Shown piece by piece: positions 20,333-25,818 of a stretch of 25,919 bases of DNA. Position 1 is the stretch's first letter. Each line of letters begins with the position of its first letter. The position numbers and the translations under genes are program-made. Source of the DNA: a virus; the IMG/VR virus record IMGVR_UViG_3300036944_000051, positions 1 to 25,919 of that record. One strand, given 5' to 3'. The notes beneath the pieces were generated by a model. It did no database searches. It was not told the origin of the DNA and saw only the letters and a program-made list of their open reading frames with translations.

Positions 20333-20535
20333 ATTATTTTCAAGCACACGAAATTCTTGACGGAATCAAGGATAATCTGTCTTATAATCTAGACACAATC
20401 AACAAAGCACTTGAACTGACAGGCGACCTAGATGGATTTCAACCAAGTATTCGAGCAACAAGTGGAGCATCTGACAAAGATGGCTTTACAGAAGGGCTGG
20501 ATTGCTTATGCGAAGCAAAGAGCGCAAGAGCTTGA
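20329..20535 (+). CDS. Small helical protein (MNYFQAHEILD)
   Basis: ATG 20329 overlaps the methyltransferase stop (ATGA). The 68-residue product begins MNYFQAHEILDGIKDNL, with TINKALELTGDLDGF after it, a motif found in several phage early-region small proteins. Its last third is less natural and overlaps another real frame (20432-20605) by about 100 bases, so the conserved part is the N-terminal 40 residues. No catalytic motif, membrane segment or signal sequence is seen. Function unknown. Confidence 0.6.
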   Translation: MNYFQAHEILDGIKDNLSYNLDTINKALELTGDLDGFQPSIRATSGASDKDGFTEGLDCLCEAKSARA

Positions 20536-20605
20536 AGATGATCAATCTGGGTTATGGGTTGGGTTGATTGAAGCGGTTAGAGAACGAGTAAATGAACGTA
20601 AATGA
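20432..20605 (+). CDS. 57-aa helical protein overlapping the previous gene
   Basis: ATG 20432 opens a 57-residue frame ending at TGA 20603-20605. The product (MDFNQVFEQQVEHLTKMALQ, then GWIAYAKQRAQELE and GLWVGLIEAVRERVNERK) is entirely helical, with a regular heptad-like pattern and good codon use, which favours it as a real gene even though it is short. The stop shares ATGA with the in-frame ATG 20602 of the next ORF. It is too short for common ORF thresholds. No family is recognised. Confidence 0.6.
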   Translation: MDFNQVFEQQVEHLTKMALQKGWIAYAKQRAQELEDDQSGLWVGLIEAVRERVNERK

Positions 20606-20616
20606 AAGGCTATGAA

Positions 20617-20805
20617 ATGGAACTCGACACAAGAATTGAAACTACACGCAAGCGCCGTTGGTTAAACATTGACCAACATGGTGATGAAGTTTGGGTAAGC
20701 ATGGTTGTGGAAGCTGCCCGTTGTCATGTTACTTTGACCAAAGAACAGGCCAAAGACATGATTGCCGCCTTGATTCGCATCGTTGACGCAGAGGTGAAGC
20801 CATGA
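20617..20805 (+). CDS. Small conserved phage protein
   Basis: I select ATG 20617 because AAAGG at 20605-20609 is seven bases upstream; ATG 20602 would add five residues and be coupled by ATGA. The 62-residue product has MELDTRIETTRKRRWLNI, a strand segment WVSMVVEAARCHVTL and a helix KEQAKDMIAALIRIVDAE, a compact beta-alpha pattern reminiscent of many phage early proteins whose role is unknown. Its TGA overlaps the zinc-finger gene start. No enzymatic motif. Confidence 0.6.
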   Translation: MELDTRIETTRKRRWLNIDQHGDEVWVSMVVEAARCHVTLTKEQAKDMIAALIRIVDAEVKP

Positions 20806-20939
20806 TTGAAGATGACGATTACGAAGATTGCACATGGTGCAGTGGGTCTGGCGAAGGTATGTGGGATGGTTCAACTTGCCGCCATTGCCACGGGTCAGGC
20901 GTTGAGCCTGTTGAAACAAAGGATGATGACTATGAATAA
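20802..20939 (+). CDS. 45-aa DnaJ-type zinc-finger protein
   Basis: ATG 20802 overlaps the preceding stop (ATGA) and the frame ends at TAA 20937-20939. The product holds two zinc-binding knuckles, CTWCSGSGEG and CRHCHGSG, i.e. CxxCxGSG repeated, as in the DnaJ central domain, within an acidic frame (MIEDDDYEDC at the start, KDDDYE at the end). Tiny DnaJ-like zinc fingers are common in phage early regions; they may bind host chaperones or nucleic acid. The frame at 20806 in the other phase is largely its shadow. Confidence 0.7.
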   Translation: MIEDDDYEDCTWCSGSGEGMWDGSTCRHCHGSGVEPVETKDDDYE

Positions 20940-21048
20940 CCAATCGTGGCCTTTTCCACCAGCAACAGGCGCAGTTCCTTGGACTACCAAGCAAATCAAA
21001 CAATACGCCCAACAACAACGCAATCAACTTCCTGAAAGCCCATTATGA
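20932..21048 (+). CDS. 38-aa Gln/Pro-rich peptide
   Basis: ATG 20932 lies within the last codons of the zinc-finger gene, with AAAGGA upstream. The 38-residue product starts MNNQSWPFPPATGAVPWTTK and continues as a Gln-rich helix (QIKQYAQQQRNQL). The pattern PFP-x-TG-x-VPWT-x-x-QI also appears in small phage proteins, as I recall, so it is probably a gene. It overlaps the next start (ATGA at 21045). A longer ORF beginning at 20806 contains this peptide at its C-terminus but its first half is a shadow. Confidence 0.5.
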   Translation: MNNQSWPFPPATGAVPWTTKQIKQYAQQQRNQLPESPL

Positions 21049-21224
21049 AAATGAAAAGCCTGATCAATGACGATGACGACATTCAAGACTACGTTCAACC
21101 TGTCAATTTAAGCGCCCACCGCAACCAAGTGCTTGAGGAAGTAGCCGTAGAGTTTGACAACATGAAAGTCTTGGGTGACACAGCCGCTTCATTTGCCGCA
21201 TTTGTAAGGGACATGAAAAAATGA
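21045..21224 (+). CDS. 59-aa acidic/helical protein
   Basis: ATG 21045 shares ATGA with the preceding stop; the frame ends at TGA 21222-21224. The 59-residue product begins MKMKSLINDDDDIQDYVQPV and then has a helical segment (AHRNQVLEEVAVEFDNMKVL, then TAASFAAFVRDMKK). It has no membrane segment or cysteines. Position in an unbroken chain of coupled genes supports expression. The acidic N-terminus could serve as DNA mimic or interaction patch, which is speculative. Confidence 0.55.
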   Translation: MKMKSLINDDDDIQDYVQPVNLSAHRNQVLEEVAVEFDNMKVLGDTAASFAAFVRDMKK

Positions 21225-21376
21225 CCAAAGAAGACATGATTTTGATGCTGCGTGGCGTTGGCTGCGATGAAAACACCATAACCGCCATGTCAAACGCTTA
21301 CGACTTAGGCGTTGAATGGGCAAAAGAAAGCCTGCTTGCTTTGCCTGTGGTGACTTTGCCGTTGGAGATTAAATGA
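21221..21376 (+). CDS. 51-aa hypothetical protein
   Basis: ATG 21221 overlaps the preceding stop (ATGA) and the frame ends at TGA 21374-21376, again in ATGA overlap with the nuclease gene. The product starts MTKEDMILMLRGVGCDENTI and continues with ITAMSNAYDLGVEWAKESL and a hydrophobic end (LLALPVVTLPLEIK). Helical, soluble-looking, with one Cys. The coupling on both sides is the main evidence. No family is recognised. Confidence 0.55.
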   Translation: MTKEDMILMLRGVGCDENTITAMSNAYDLGVEWAKESLLALPVVTLPLEIK

Positions 21377-21636
21377 GATATGCAGCTAGGGTTGATGCTA
21401 CGCAAGAGCAAATCGTTAGTGCTTTACGCGCTGCTGGTGCTTATGTCTGGATTATTGGCTTACCAGTGGACTTATTGGTTGGCTACAACGGGCAGACATA
21501 CCTTGTAGAGGTCAAAACCAACTCTAAAAAGCGTTTAACGAAGCTACAGCAGGCTTTTTTTGAAAAATGGATAGGTGGTCGCTTGGAGCGTATTGAGGGC
21601 GCTGAAGAGGCTTTACGCATGATTGGGGTTATATGA
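21373..21636 (+). CDS. VRR-NUC-like PD-(D/E)xK nuclease
   Basis: The 87-residue protein has the compact layout of VRR-NUC and related phage nucleases: an N-terminal helix (ATQEQIVSALRAAGAYVW), then PVDLLVGY with Asp33, YLVEVKT with Glu46-x-Lys48, and LTKLQQAFFEKW, where the Gln is often catalytic or structural in this family. This set matches Holliday-junction or flap-type nucleases that resolve branched DNA. It is joined to both neighbours by ATGA overlaps and sits near NinB and YbcO, consistent with a recombination cluster. Confidence 0.82.
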   Translation: MRYAARVDATQEQIVSALRAAGAYVWIIGLPVDLLVGYNGQTYLVEVKTNSKKRLTKLQQAFFEKWIGGRLERIEGAEEALRMIGVI

Positions 21637-21848
21637 GCGCATTAGATGACCAAGTTGGTGGTGACCACTACAAAAAGCTAAAGATTCAACCCATTGAGTA
21701 CATCTATGCCAACCAGATTGGCTACATGGAAGGCAACGTCATCAAGTATGTGAGCCGTTGGAAAGACAAGAATGGCATCAAAGATTTGGAAAAAGCCAAG
21801 CATTACATTGACTTGTTGATAGAACTTGAGGCAAAAAATGCGTTATGA
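21633..21848 (+). CDS. DUF3310 (SaV-like) protein
   Basis: The 71-residue product contains the entire DUF3310 signature: DDQVGGDHYKKLKIQPIEYI, then GYMEGNVIKYVSRWKDK and LEKAKHYIDLLIELE. Proteins of this family are widespread in phages and are sometimes labelled nucleotide kinase, but the biochemical function is unproved. It starts by ATGA overlap with the nuclease gene and overlaps NinB by 11 bases. Position suggests a role in early nucleotide or DNA metabolism. Confidence 0.9.
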   Translation: MSALDDQVGGDHYKKLKIQPIEYIYANQIGYMEGNVIKYVSRWKDKNGIKDLEKAKHYIDLLIELEAKNAL

Positions 21849-22251
21849 CTTGATTGACAAGCCGCAAGCCAAGGCTTTGATGTTGAATCTGTGGCCTAAA
21901 GTGATTCAGGCGCTTGAATCTGGCAGGAAACTTACTTTGGAAATCAAAGACGCAAGCAAAAGCCGCGATCAGGAAAAGAAATATCACGCAATCCTGCGGG
22001 AAATAGCTCAACATTCGCAACACATGGGTTCAAAGTGGGATGCTGACGATTGGAAACGCCTATTGGTGTGGCAATTCTGTAAGGAAAAGGCTATTGATGC
22101 GGGAAAAGTTGTGCCAAGCCTAGACATGACGGGAATTGTTCAGCTTGGGCAACAGACCCGCAAATTCACCAAAGAGCAGGCCAGCGAGTTTGTTGAGTTC
22201 TTGCTGGCTTGGTGTGCTGAAAATGGCGTGGAACTGAAGGAAACGATATGA
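21838..22251 (+). CDS. ninB: NinB-family recombination protein
   Basis: ATG 21838 is preferred to the in-frame ATG 21826 because GAGG precedes it at SD distance and it begins MRYDLIDKPQAKALMLNL. The 137-residue protein carries the NinB core: RDQEKKYHAILREIAQHSQH, WDADDWKRLLVWQFCKE, VPSLDMTGIVQLGQQTRKF and ASEFVEFLLAWCAENGV. In lambda, NinB (Orf) binds ssDNA and assists Red- or RecF-dependent recombination, probably by loading the annealing protein on SSB-coated DNA. Here Erf and an SSB-like protein are encoded in the leftward operon. Length agrees with the family. Confidence 0.93.
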   Translation: MRYDLIDKPQAKALMLNLWPKVIQALESGRKLTLEIKDASKSRDQEKKYHAILREIAQHSQHMGSKWDADDWKRLLVWQFCKEKAIDAGKVVPSLDMTGIVQLGQQTRKFTKEQASEFVEFLLAWCAENGVELKETI

Positions 22252-22472
22252 AACAAGATGAAATCATTGAGATGGCTAGACAATCTGGCTTTATGCCAGC
22301 ACATGACAACCGTATTCAACACTTTGCCAAACTGGTAGCAGCTAAAGAGCGTGAGGCATGTGCAAATGTTGCAAAGCGAATAAGCGACAAGTATGCCTAT
22401 GGCTATTACGGCAACGAAGTTGATACCGCTGACGAAATTGAAGCAGCAATCCGAGCAAGAGGTGAAGCATGA
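22248..22472 (+). CDS. Small conserved phage protein
   Basis: The 74-residue product starts by ATGA overlap with ninB. MKQDEIIEMARQSGF, then RIQHFAKLVAAKEREACANV and IEAAIRARGEA form a pattern repeatedly found in early regions of proteobacterial phages: an N-terminal EIIxMAREAG, FAxLVAAxEREAC and a terminal AIRARG. It is helical, cytoplasmic, and has no catalytic signature. Function unknown. Its stop overlaps the next gene by ATGA. Confidence 0.7.
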   Translation: MKQDEIIEMARQSGFMPAHDNRIQHFAKLVAAKEREACANVAKRISDKYAYGYYGNEVDTADEIEAAIRARGEA

Positions 22473-22951
22473 GCAAGCCTAGAAAGAAATACAAACCAAA
22501 AGGCGTTCGCATGGATGCTTTGTCTTGGGTTATCTCTGGACTCAAGAAAGTCGCAGACGTTCCAGATGCAGGAACTAAGCTAATGCTGAAGAACCACGTT
22601 TCATTTGACGAAATCCGCGAAGGTCGTGGAGACACAGACCATGTGGATAACTTAATTTCAATGGTCAACTGTGCCGAAGCATTGGCAAAGCGCCAGCTTG
22701 GTCGTGATTGGCTTGATGAAATAAAGGAAGCGCAAGACGCTATTTATCACATGGCACAGCGCGGAGTAAGTGGAAAGTCGTTTACTTTTACTGGTCAAGA
22801 GCTTCAAGCGGTGCAAACTATCCTTGAATTGCATGATATTCAATTGCGTCATTGCCCTGTTAGAACGCTTGAACTAGCATTAGATGACATTGCTAAAGAA
22901 TTTAAGTCAAACAAGATGCGCCGCATAGAACCTTTGCAATCTGTTACATAG
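22469..22951 (+). CDS. Conserved hypothetical phage protein
   Basis: The 160-residue product begins MSKPRKKYKPKGVRMDALSW, a basic N-terminus typical of a family of phage early proteins with K-K-Y-R/K-P-K. The body is helical with DHVDNLISMVNCAEALAKRQ, then DEIKEAQDAIYHMAQRG and LQAVQTILELHDIQLRHCP. No enzymatic motif, zinc finger or membrane helix. It is the last gene before the third HNH insertion and probably ends the coupled chain that starts at 20329. Function unknown; a regulatory role is often guessed for this family. Confidence 0.7.
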   Translation: MSKPRKKYKPKGVRMDALSWVISGLKKVADVPDAGTKLMLKNHVSFDEIREGRGDTDHVDNLISMVNCAEALAKRQLGRDWLDEIKEAQDAIYHMAQRGVSGKSFTFTGQELQAVQTILELHDIQLRHCPVRTLELALDDIAKEFKSNKMRRIEPLQSVT

Positions 22952-22989
22952 TATGATTAGGCGTGGCTACCTTTAGCGGGGGAAAAGCA

Positions 22990-23029
22990 GATTGAATCAC
23001 TGCCTGCCACAGCTTTTAATGATTCAATC
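22990..23029 (+). promoter_or_regulatory. Perfect 10-bp inverted repeat before third HNH gene
   Basis: GATTGAATCA (22990-22999) and TGATTCAATC (23020-23029) form a perfect ten-base stem with a 20-base loop, ending just ahead of the HNH SD (GGAG). Alternative pairings exist in the same leader: GTGGC 22963-22967 with GCCAC 23006-23010, and AAAAGC 22983-22988 with GCTTTT 23012-23017. No T tract follows the stem, so a regulator site or translational control structure fits better than a terminator. Confidence 0.5.
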
Positions 23030-23041
23030 ATGGAGATTCAC

Positions 23042-23482
23042 ATGAATTGGAATGACATTTTCTATTATGACAATGGACAACTTTGGTGGAAAAATTCTAA
23101 AGGCGGTCGCGTAATGTCAAAGCCTTCTGGACACAAAAGACCAGATGGTTATATTGGTATTTGCATTGATTACAAGGGTTATTTAGCACATAGACTAATC
23201 TATGAAATGCACTTTGGGAAGATACCTGTTTCCAATTTCATTGACCACATTGACAGAGACAAAACAAATAACAGGATTGAAAATCTGCGATTGGCTACAA
23301 AGCAAGAAAATGGCAGAAACAACTCGGCAAATGGATTTTGTTGGATTAAGCGTGAGGATTCTTTTACGTCATATATAACTGTTGACGGAAAGAAAAAACA
23401 TCTTGGCTACTATGACAACGCATTAGACGCTCGTGCAGCATATTTACGCCATCGCCGTAAGCACTTTGGCGAATTTGCTTGA
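23042..23482 (+). CDS. HNH-AP2 homing endonuclease 3
   Basis: ATG 23042 has GGAG eight bases upstream and is preferred to ATG 23030. The 146-residue product contains AHRLIYEMHFG (His50), FIDHIDRDKTNNRIENLRL (Asp68-His69, Asn77, Asn81) and a short AP2-like end (FTSYITVDGKKKHLGYYD). The complete HNH_3 pattern suggests an active nickase. It is the shortest of the three copies and the only one with free leader DNA on its 5' side, including a perfect hairpin. It is inserted between the conserved hypothetical gene and the YbcO-type gene. Confidence 0.9.
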   Translation: MNWNDIFYYDNGQLWWKNSKGGRVMSKPSGHKRPDGYIGICIDYKGYLAHRLIYEMHFGKIPVSNFIDHIDRDKTNNRIENLRLATKQENGRNNSANGFCWIKREDSFTSYITVDGKKKHLGYYDNALDARAAYLRHRRKHFGEFA

Positions 23483-23494
23483 TAAACTGCAAGC

Positions 23495-23836
23495 ATGATT
23501 CAGAAACACACTTACATCCGAAGCAAGAAGCTATTGGAAGCCGCAAGAGACATTCCTTGCCAACATTGCTACGCTGAAGACGGGACTGTTGTAGCTGCCC
23601 ACACAAATTGGGGCGGTGGCAAAGGAATGGGGCGAAAGGCAGACGACAACCTGATTGCAAGCCTATGCTTTACCTGTCACGCATCTATTGACCAAGGGTC
23701 TACCCTAACAAGAGAGCAAAGACAGGATTTGTGGCAGATGGCGCATAGAAAGACGGTGCAACGCTTGGTGTCTGCAAAACTCTGGCCTCAAGACGTACCA
23801 GTGCCTGACCTAAGACGATATTACGAACTAGAATAA
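23495..23836 (+). CDS. YbcO / DUF1364-type nuclease
   Basis: The 113-residue protein shows the DUF1364 (YbcO) pattern: AARDIPCQHC (Cys22, Cys25), AAHTNWGGGKGMGRKADD with His36, SLCFTCHASIDQ with Cys58, Cys61 and His62, and a C-terminal helix. The four cysteines probably hold a structural zinc next to an HNH-like active site. E. coli prophage YbcO is a putative nuclease of the nin-like region. Closeness to NinB and the VRR nuclease supports a role in recombination or DNA end processing. It is the last gene before the late promoter. Confidence 0.8.
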   Translation: MIQKHTYIRSKKLLEAARDIPCQHCYAEDGTVVAAHTNWGGGKGMGRKADDNLIASLCFTCHASIDQGSTLTREQRQDLWQMAHRKTVQRLVSAKLWPQDVPVPDLRRYYELE

Positions 23837-23866
23837 GGTGCAATTTGCAGTTGCACTTATGGGTAG

Positions 23867-23894
23867 TTGATTCTGCCCACTTTTTTGGTAAAAT
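23867..23894 (+). promoter_or_regulatory. Probable late promoter before packaging block
   Basis: TTGATT (23867-23872) and TAAAAT (23889-23894) are 16 bases apart, and TGG directly before the -10 gives an extended -10. A small stem-loop, GTGCAA (23838-23843) with TTGCAC (23851-23856), lies just upstream but lacks a T tract. It likely drives the packaging and structural genes. An SD (GAAAGG) precedes ATG 23919. Confidence 0.6.
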
Positions 23895-23918
23895 CCAAGA
23901 AACACCGAAAGGCTACAA

Positions 23919-24335
23919 ATGGCAGGACTTTTAGCGCCAGCAGCGGAAATCAAGATTGAAATCGAGGAAATCGAGGCAGAGAAGCCCGTAATCGAAGGCT
24001 TGACCGCAGAATCAAACAAAAAAACACGCGACACTTTGGTGGAAACGCAAATGCTTGGCCCAATCAAAACGGCTGAAGCAAATGGCGAATTCTGGCGTGG
24101 TCTAGCTAACGTCTGGCGCATCTCTCCAGATCAAGCAAAACGCAAGCTGTGCGCTAATTGCGAATACTTTGATGACCAACCAGAAACCCTAGAGGCTATG
24201 GAAGTCGTGCCACAAGACGAGTTTGACAAAGACGGTGGTGGTCGCGGTTACTGCCACAAGTTTGAGTTCATTTGTCACAACCTTCGTGTTTGCAAGGCTT
24301 GGGAAAAAGCCGCGCCAATGAAGGAAGAAGACTAA
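23919..24335 (+). CDS. Cys-rich zinc-binding-like phage protein
   Basis: The 138-residue protein begins with an Ala/Glu/Ile-rich helix (APAAEIKIEIEEIEAEKP), a middle helical part and a C-terminal Cys cluster: KLCANCEYF (Cys78, Cys81), GRGYCHKFEFICH (Cys112, Cys119) and RVCKAWEK (Cys125). Such CxxC ... C ... C ... C patterns recur in small phage proteins encoded just before the terminase-portal block and may bind zinc or form an Fe-S site. Start has an SD and is the first gene of the late promoter. Function is unknown; a capsid or packaging-related role is inferred from position. Confidence 0.65.
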   Translation: MAGLLAPAAEIKIEIEEIEAEKPVIEGLTAESNKKTRDTLVETQMLGPIKTAEANGEFWRGLANVWRISPDQAKRKLCANCEYFDDQPETLEAMEVVPQDEFDKDGGGRGYCHKFEFICHNLRVCKAWEKAAPMKEED

Positions 24336-24508
24336 TGGGAACTAAGCTCAATAAAGCGGCTCACGACAAACTTGCAAAAGTGATGGGTGAGTACAAAAAA
24401 GGCGAGCTTCATTCAGGCAAAGGCGGCAAAGTCGTGACTAACCCAAAGCAGGCAGTGGCAATTTCCATCTCTGAAGCTGCCAAGATGATGAAAAAACGGA
24501 TGAAGTAA
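24335..24508 (+). CDS. DUF6496-type small basic protein
   Basis: ATG 24335 shares TAATG with the preceding stop; the longer frame from 24272 lies inside the upstream gene. The 57-residue product has AAHDKLAKVMGEYKKGELHS, then GKGGKVVTNPKQAVAISISE and AAKMMKKRMK, the standard pattern of the DUF6496 family (K-V-M-x-E-F-K-x-G-x-L-x-S-G-x-G). It is strongly basic and would bind DNA or a capsid surface. DUF6496 proteins are common near phage packaging genes but have no known function. Its stop overlaps the ART-like start. Confidence 0.8.
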   Translation: MGTKLNKAAHDKLAKVMGEYKKGELHSGKGGKVVTNPKQAVAISISEAAKMMKKRMK

Positions 24509-25773
24509 TGGCTGACTATATCGGTGCAACCCCACAAGAAAACCCATTGATGGGGCTGCTTGCCGAGCGTCTTAAACAGGCGCAACAGTTTGCCGCCAAG
24601 CCTTTTGGGTACTCAAACCCGCCTGCTGAGATGTTGATGAATCTTTTAGGTGTTCCAGCAGTCCAGCAGACATCCGAGCGTTTGGCCTATGGAGAGCCAA
24701 TGACCACTGGTCGCGGCATGACTACACAAATCCGACCAGAAGTAATGGAAGCCGCAATGACTGTTGCTCCTGCTGCTGGATTGCTTGGTCGTGGCGTAGA
24801 GCGTGGCGCAATGGCTGCTGGTCGTGCTGGTGAACGCTATGCCGAGAAGGTTGTTCCTCAAATCATGGAGCGTGGTGGTCTGCCAGCTCAGTTGTTGGGC
24901 GACTTGAGCCAAGGTTCTATTAGGCCAATGGATGTATGGCATGGTTCGCCCTATGGCCCATTCCAAAAGTTTGACCCAAGTAAAGCTAGAACTGGCGAAG
25001 GTAATGCTACGTTTGGCGAAGGCGCTTATTTAGCGCAAGCTCGTGGAACAGGTGAAACATACAGGGATGTTCTTTCTGCTGGGAAGCAAATTGAAGTTCT
25101 GTCAAATTCAGATAAGATGTCAGACAAAATTGCTGCTAATACGTTGCAAATGTATAAAACACCATCAAAAGCAATTGATGCGCTTGAAAGTGGTTTAACT
25201 CCAAACTTAACTGGTGAAGCAAGGCAAGCAACAAATGATGCGATTGACGTATTAAAAGGCATTGATAAGAGTGCTGGATATCTTTACAAAGTAGATTTGC
25301 CAGATGAATCAATTGCAAAAATGCTTGATTACGACAAGCCTTTAAGCAAACAAGCGCCAGAGGTGCAAAATGCTTTGGCTGAGTTGGGGATATCAGTTGA
25401 TAAAAAGAAGATGGGTGAATACGAAGATGCGCTACTTGACGCATTAACAAACCCCAACGCAACAGGGCAATTGCCAAAACAGCCGCTTGACCTAACGGGT
25501 GAACAAATCCTGAAAGAGCTTGAGCGCAACGCTTCTAGGTACTTTCCAAATGCAATGGAGGGCAAGGAACTAACTGCTGCAATGATTAACCCTAGAGCTG
25601 GCGTTAGTGAATTGCTTGCTAAAAAGGGAGTGCCTGGCGTTAGATACTTAGATCAAATGAGCCGTGACGCTGGAGAAGGCACATCAAACTTTGTTGTGTT
25701 TCCAAAGTATCAAGACCTGCTAACAATCAAAGAAATTAACGATAAACCATTAAAGCGAAGTCTGTTAGACTAA
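24508..25773 (+). CDS. ADP-ribosyltransferase-like (ART-PolyVal type) phage protein
   Basis: The 421-residue protein has a helical N-terminal part (1-135; FGYSNPPAEMLMNLLGVP, MTVAPAAGLLGRG) resembling phage internal proteins. From about residue 140 it has an ART-like core: VWHGSPYGPFQKFDPSKA (His145), FGEGAYLAQARG (Tyr174), Tyr185 and the C-terminal GVPGVRYLDQMSR and NFVVFPKYQDLLTI. This is the usual motif set of the ADP-ribosyltransferase domain of polyvalent proteins. If active it transfers ADP-ribose from NAD+ to a host target. A place in the packaging/structural block suggests it may be packaged and injected. The end KRSLLD is like that of the large ejection-type protein. Confidence 0.75.
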   Translation: MADYIGATPQENPLMGLLAERLKQAQQFAAKPFGYSNPPAEMLMNLLGVPAVQQTSERLAYGEPMTTGRGMTTQIRPEVMEAAMTVAPAAGLLGRGVERGAMAAGRAGERYAEKVVPQIMERGGLPAQLLGDLSQGSIRPMDVWHGSPYGPFQKFDPSKARTGEGNATFGEGAYLAQARGTGETYRDVLSAGKQIEVLSNSDKMSDKIAANTLQMYKTPSKAIDALESGLTPNLTGEARQATNDAIDVLKGIDKSAGYLYKVDLPDESIAKMLDYDKPLSKQAPEVQNALAELGISVDKKKMGEYEDALLDALTNPNATGQLPKQPLDLTGEQILKELERNASRYFPNAMEGKELTAAMINPRAGVSELLAKKGVPGVRYLDQMSRDAGEGTSNFVVFPKYQDLLTIKEINDKPLKRSLLD

Positions 25774-25818
25774 AGTTATATCAACTAAACCAACGAGCCG
25801 TAAGGAATTGGTAAACAA

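Noticed and set aside
20806-20931. First half of an 80-codon frame
   Set aside because: The 45-aa zinc-finger gene in another frame with two CxxCxGSG motifs is much more convincing; only the C-terminal 38 residues are kept as a gene.
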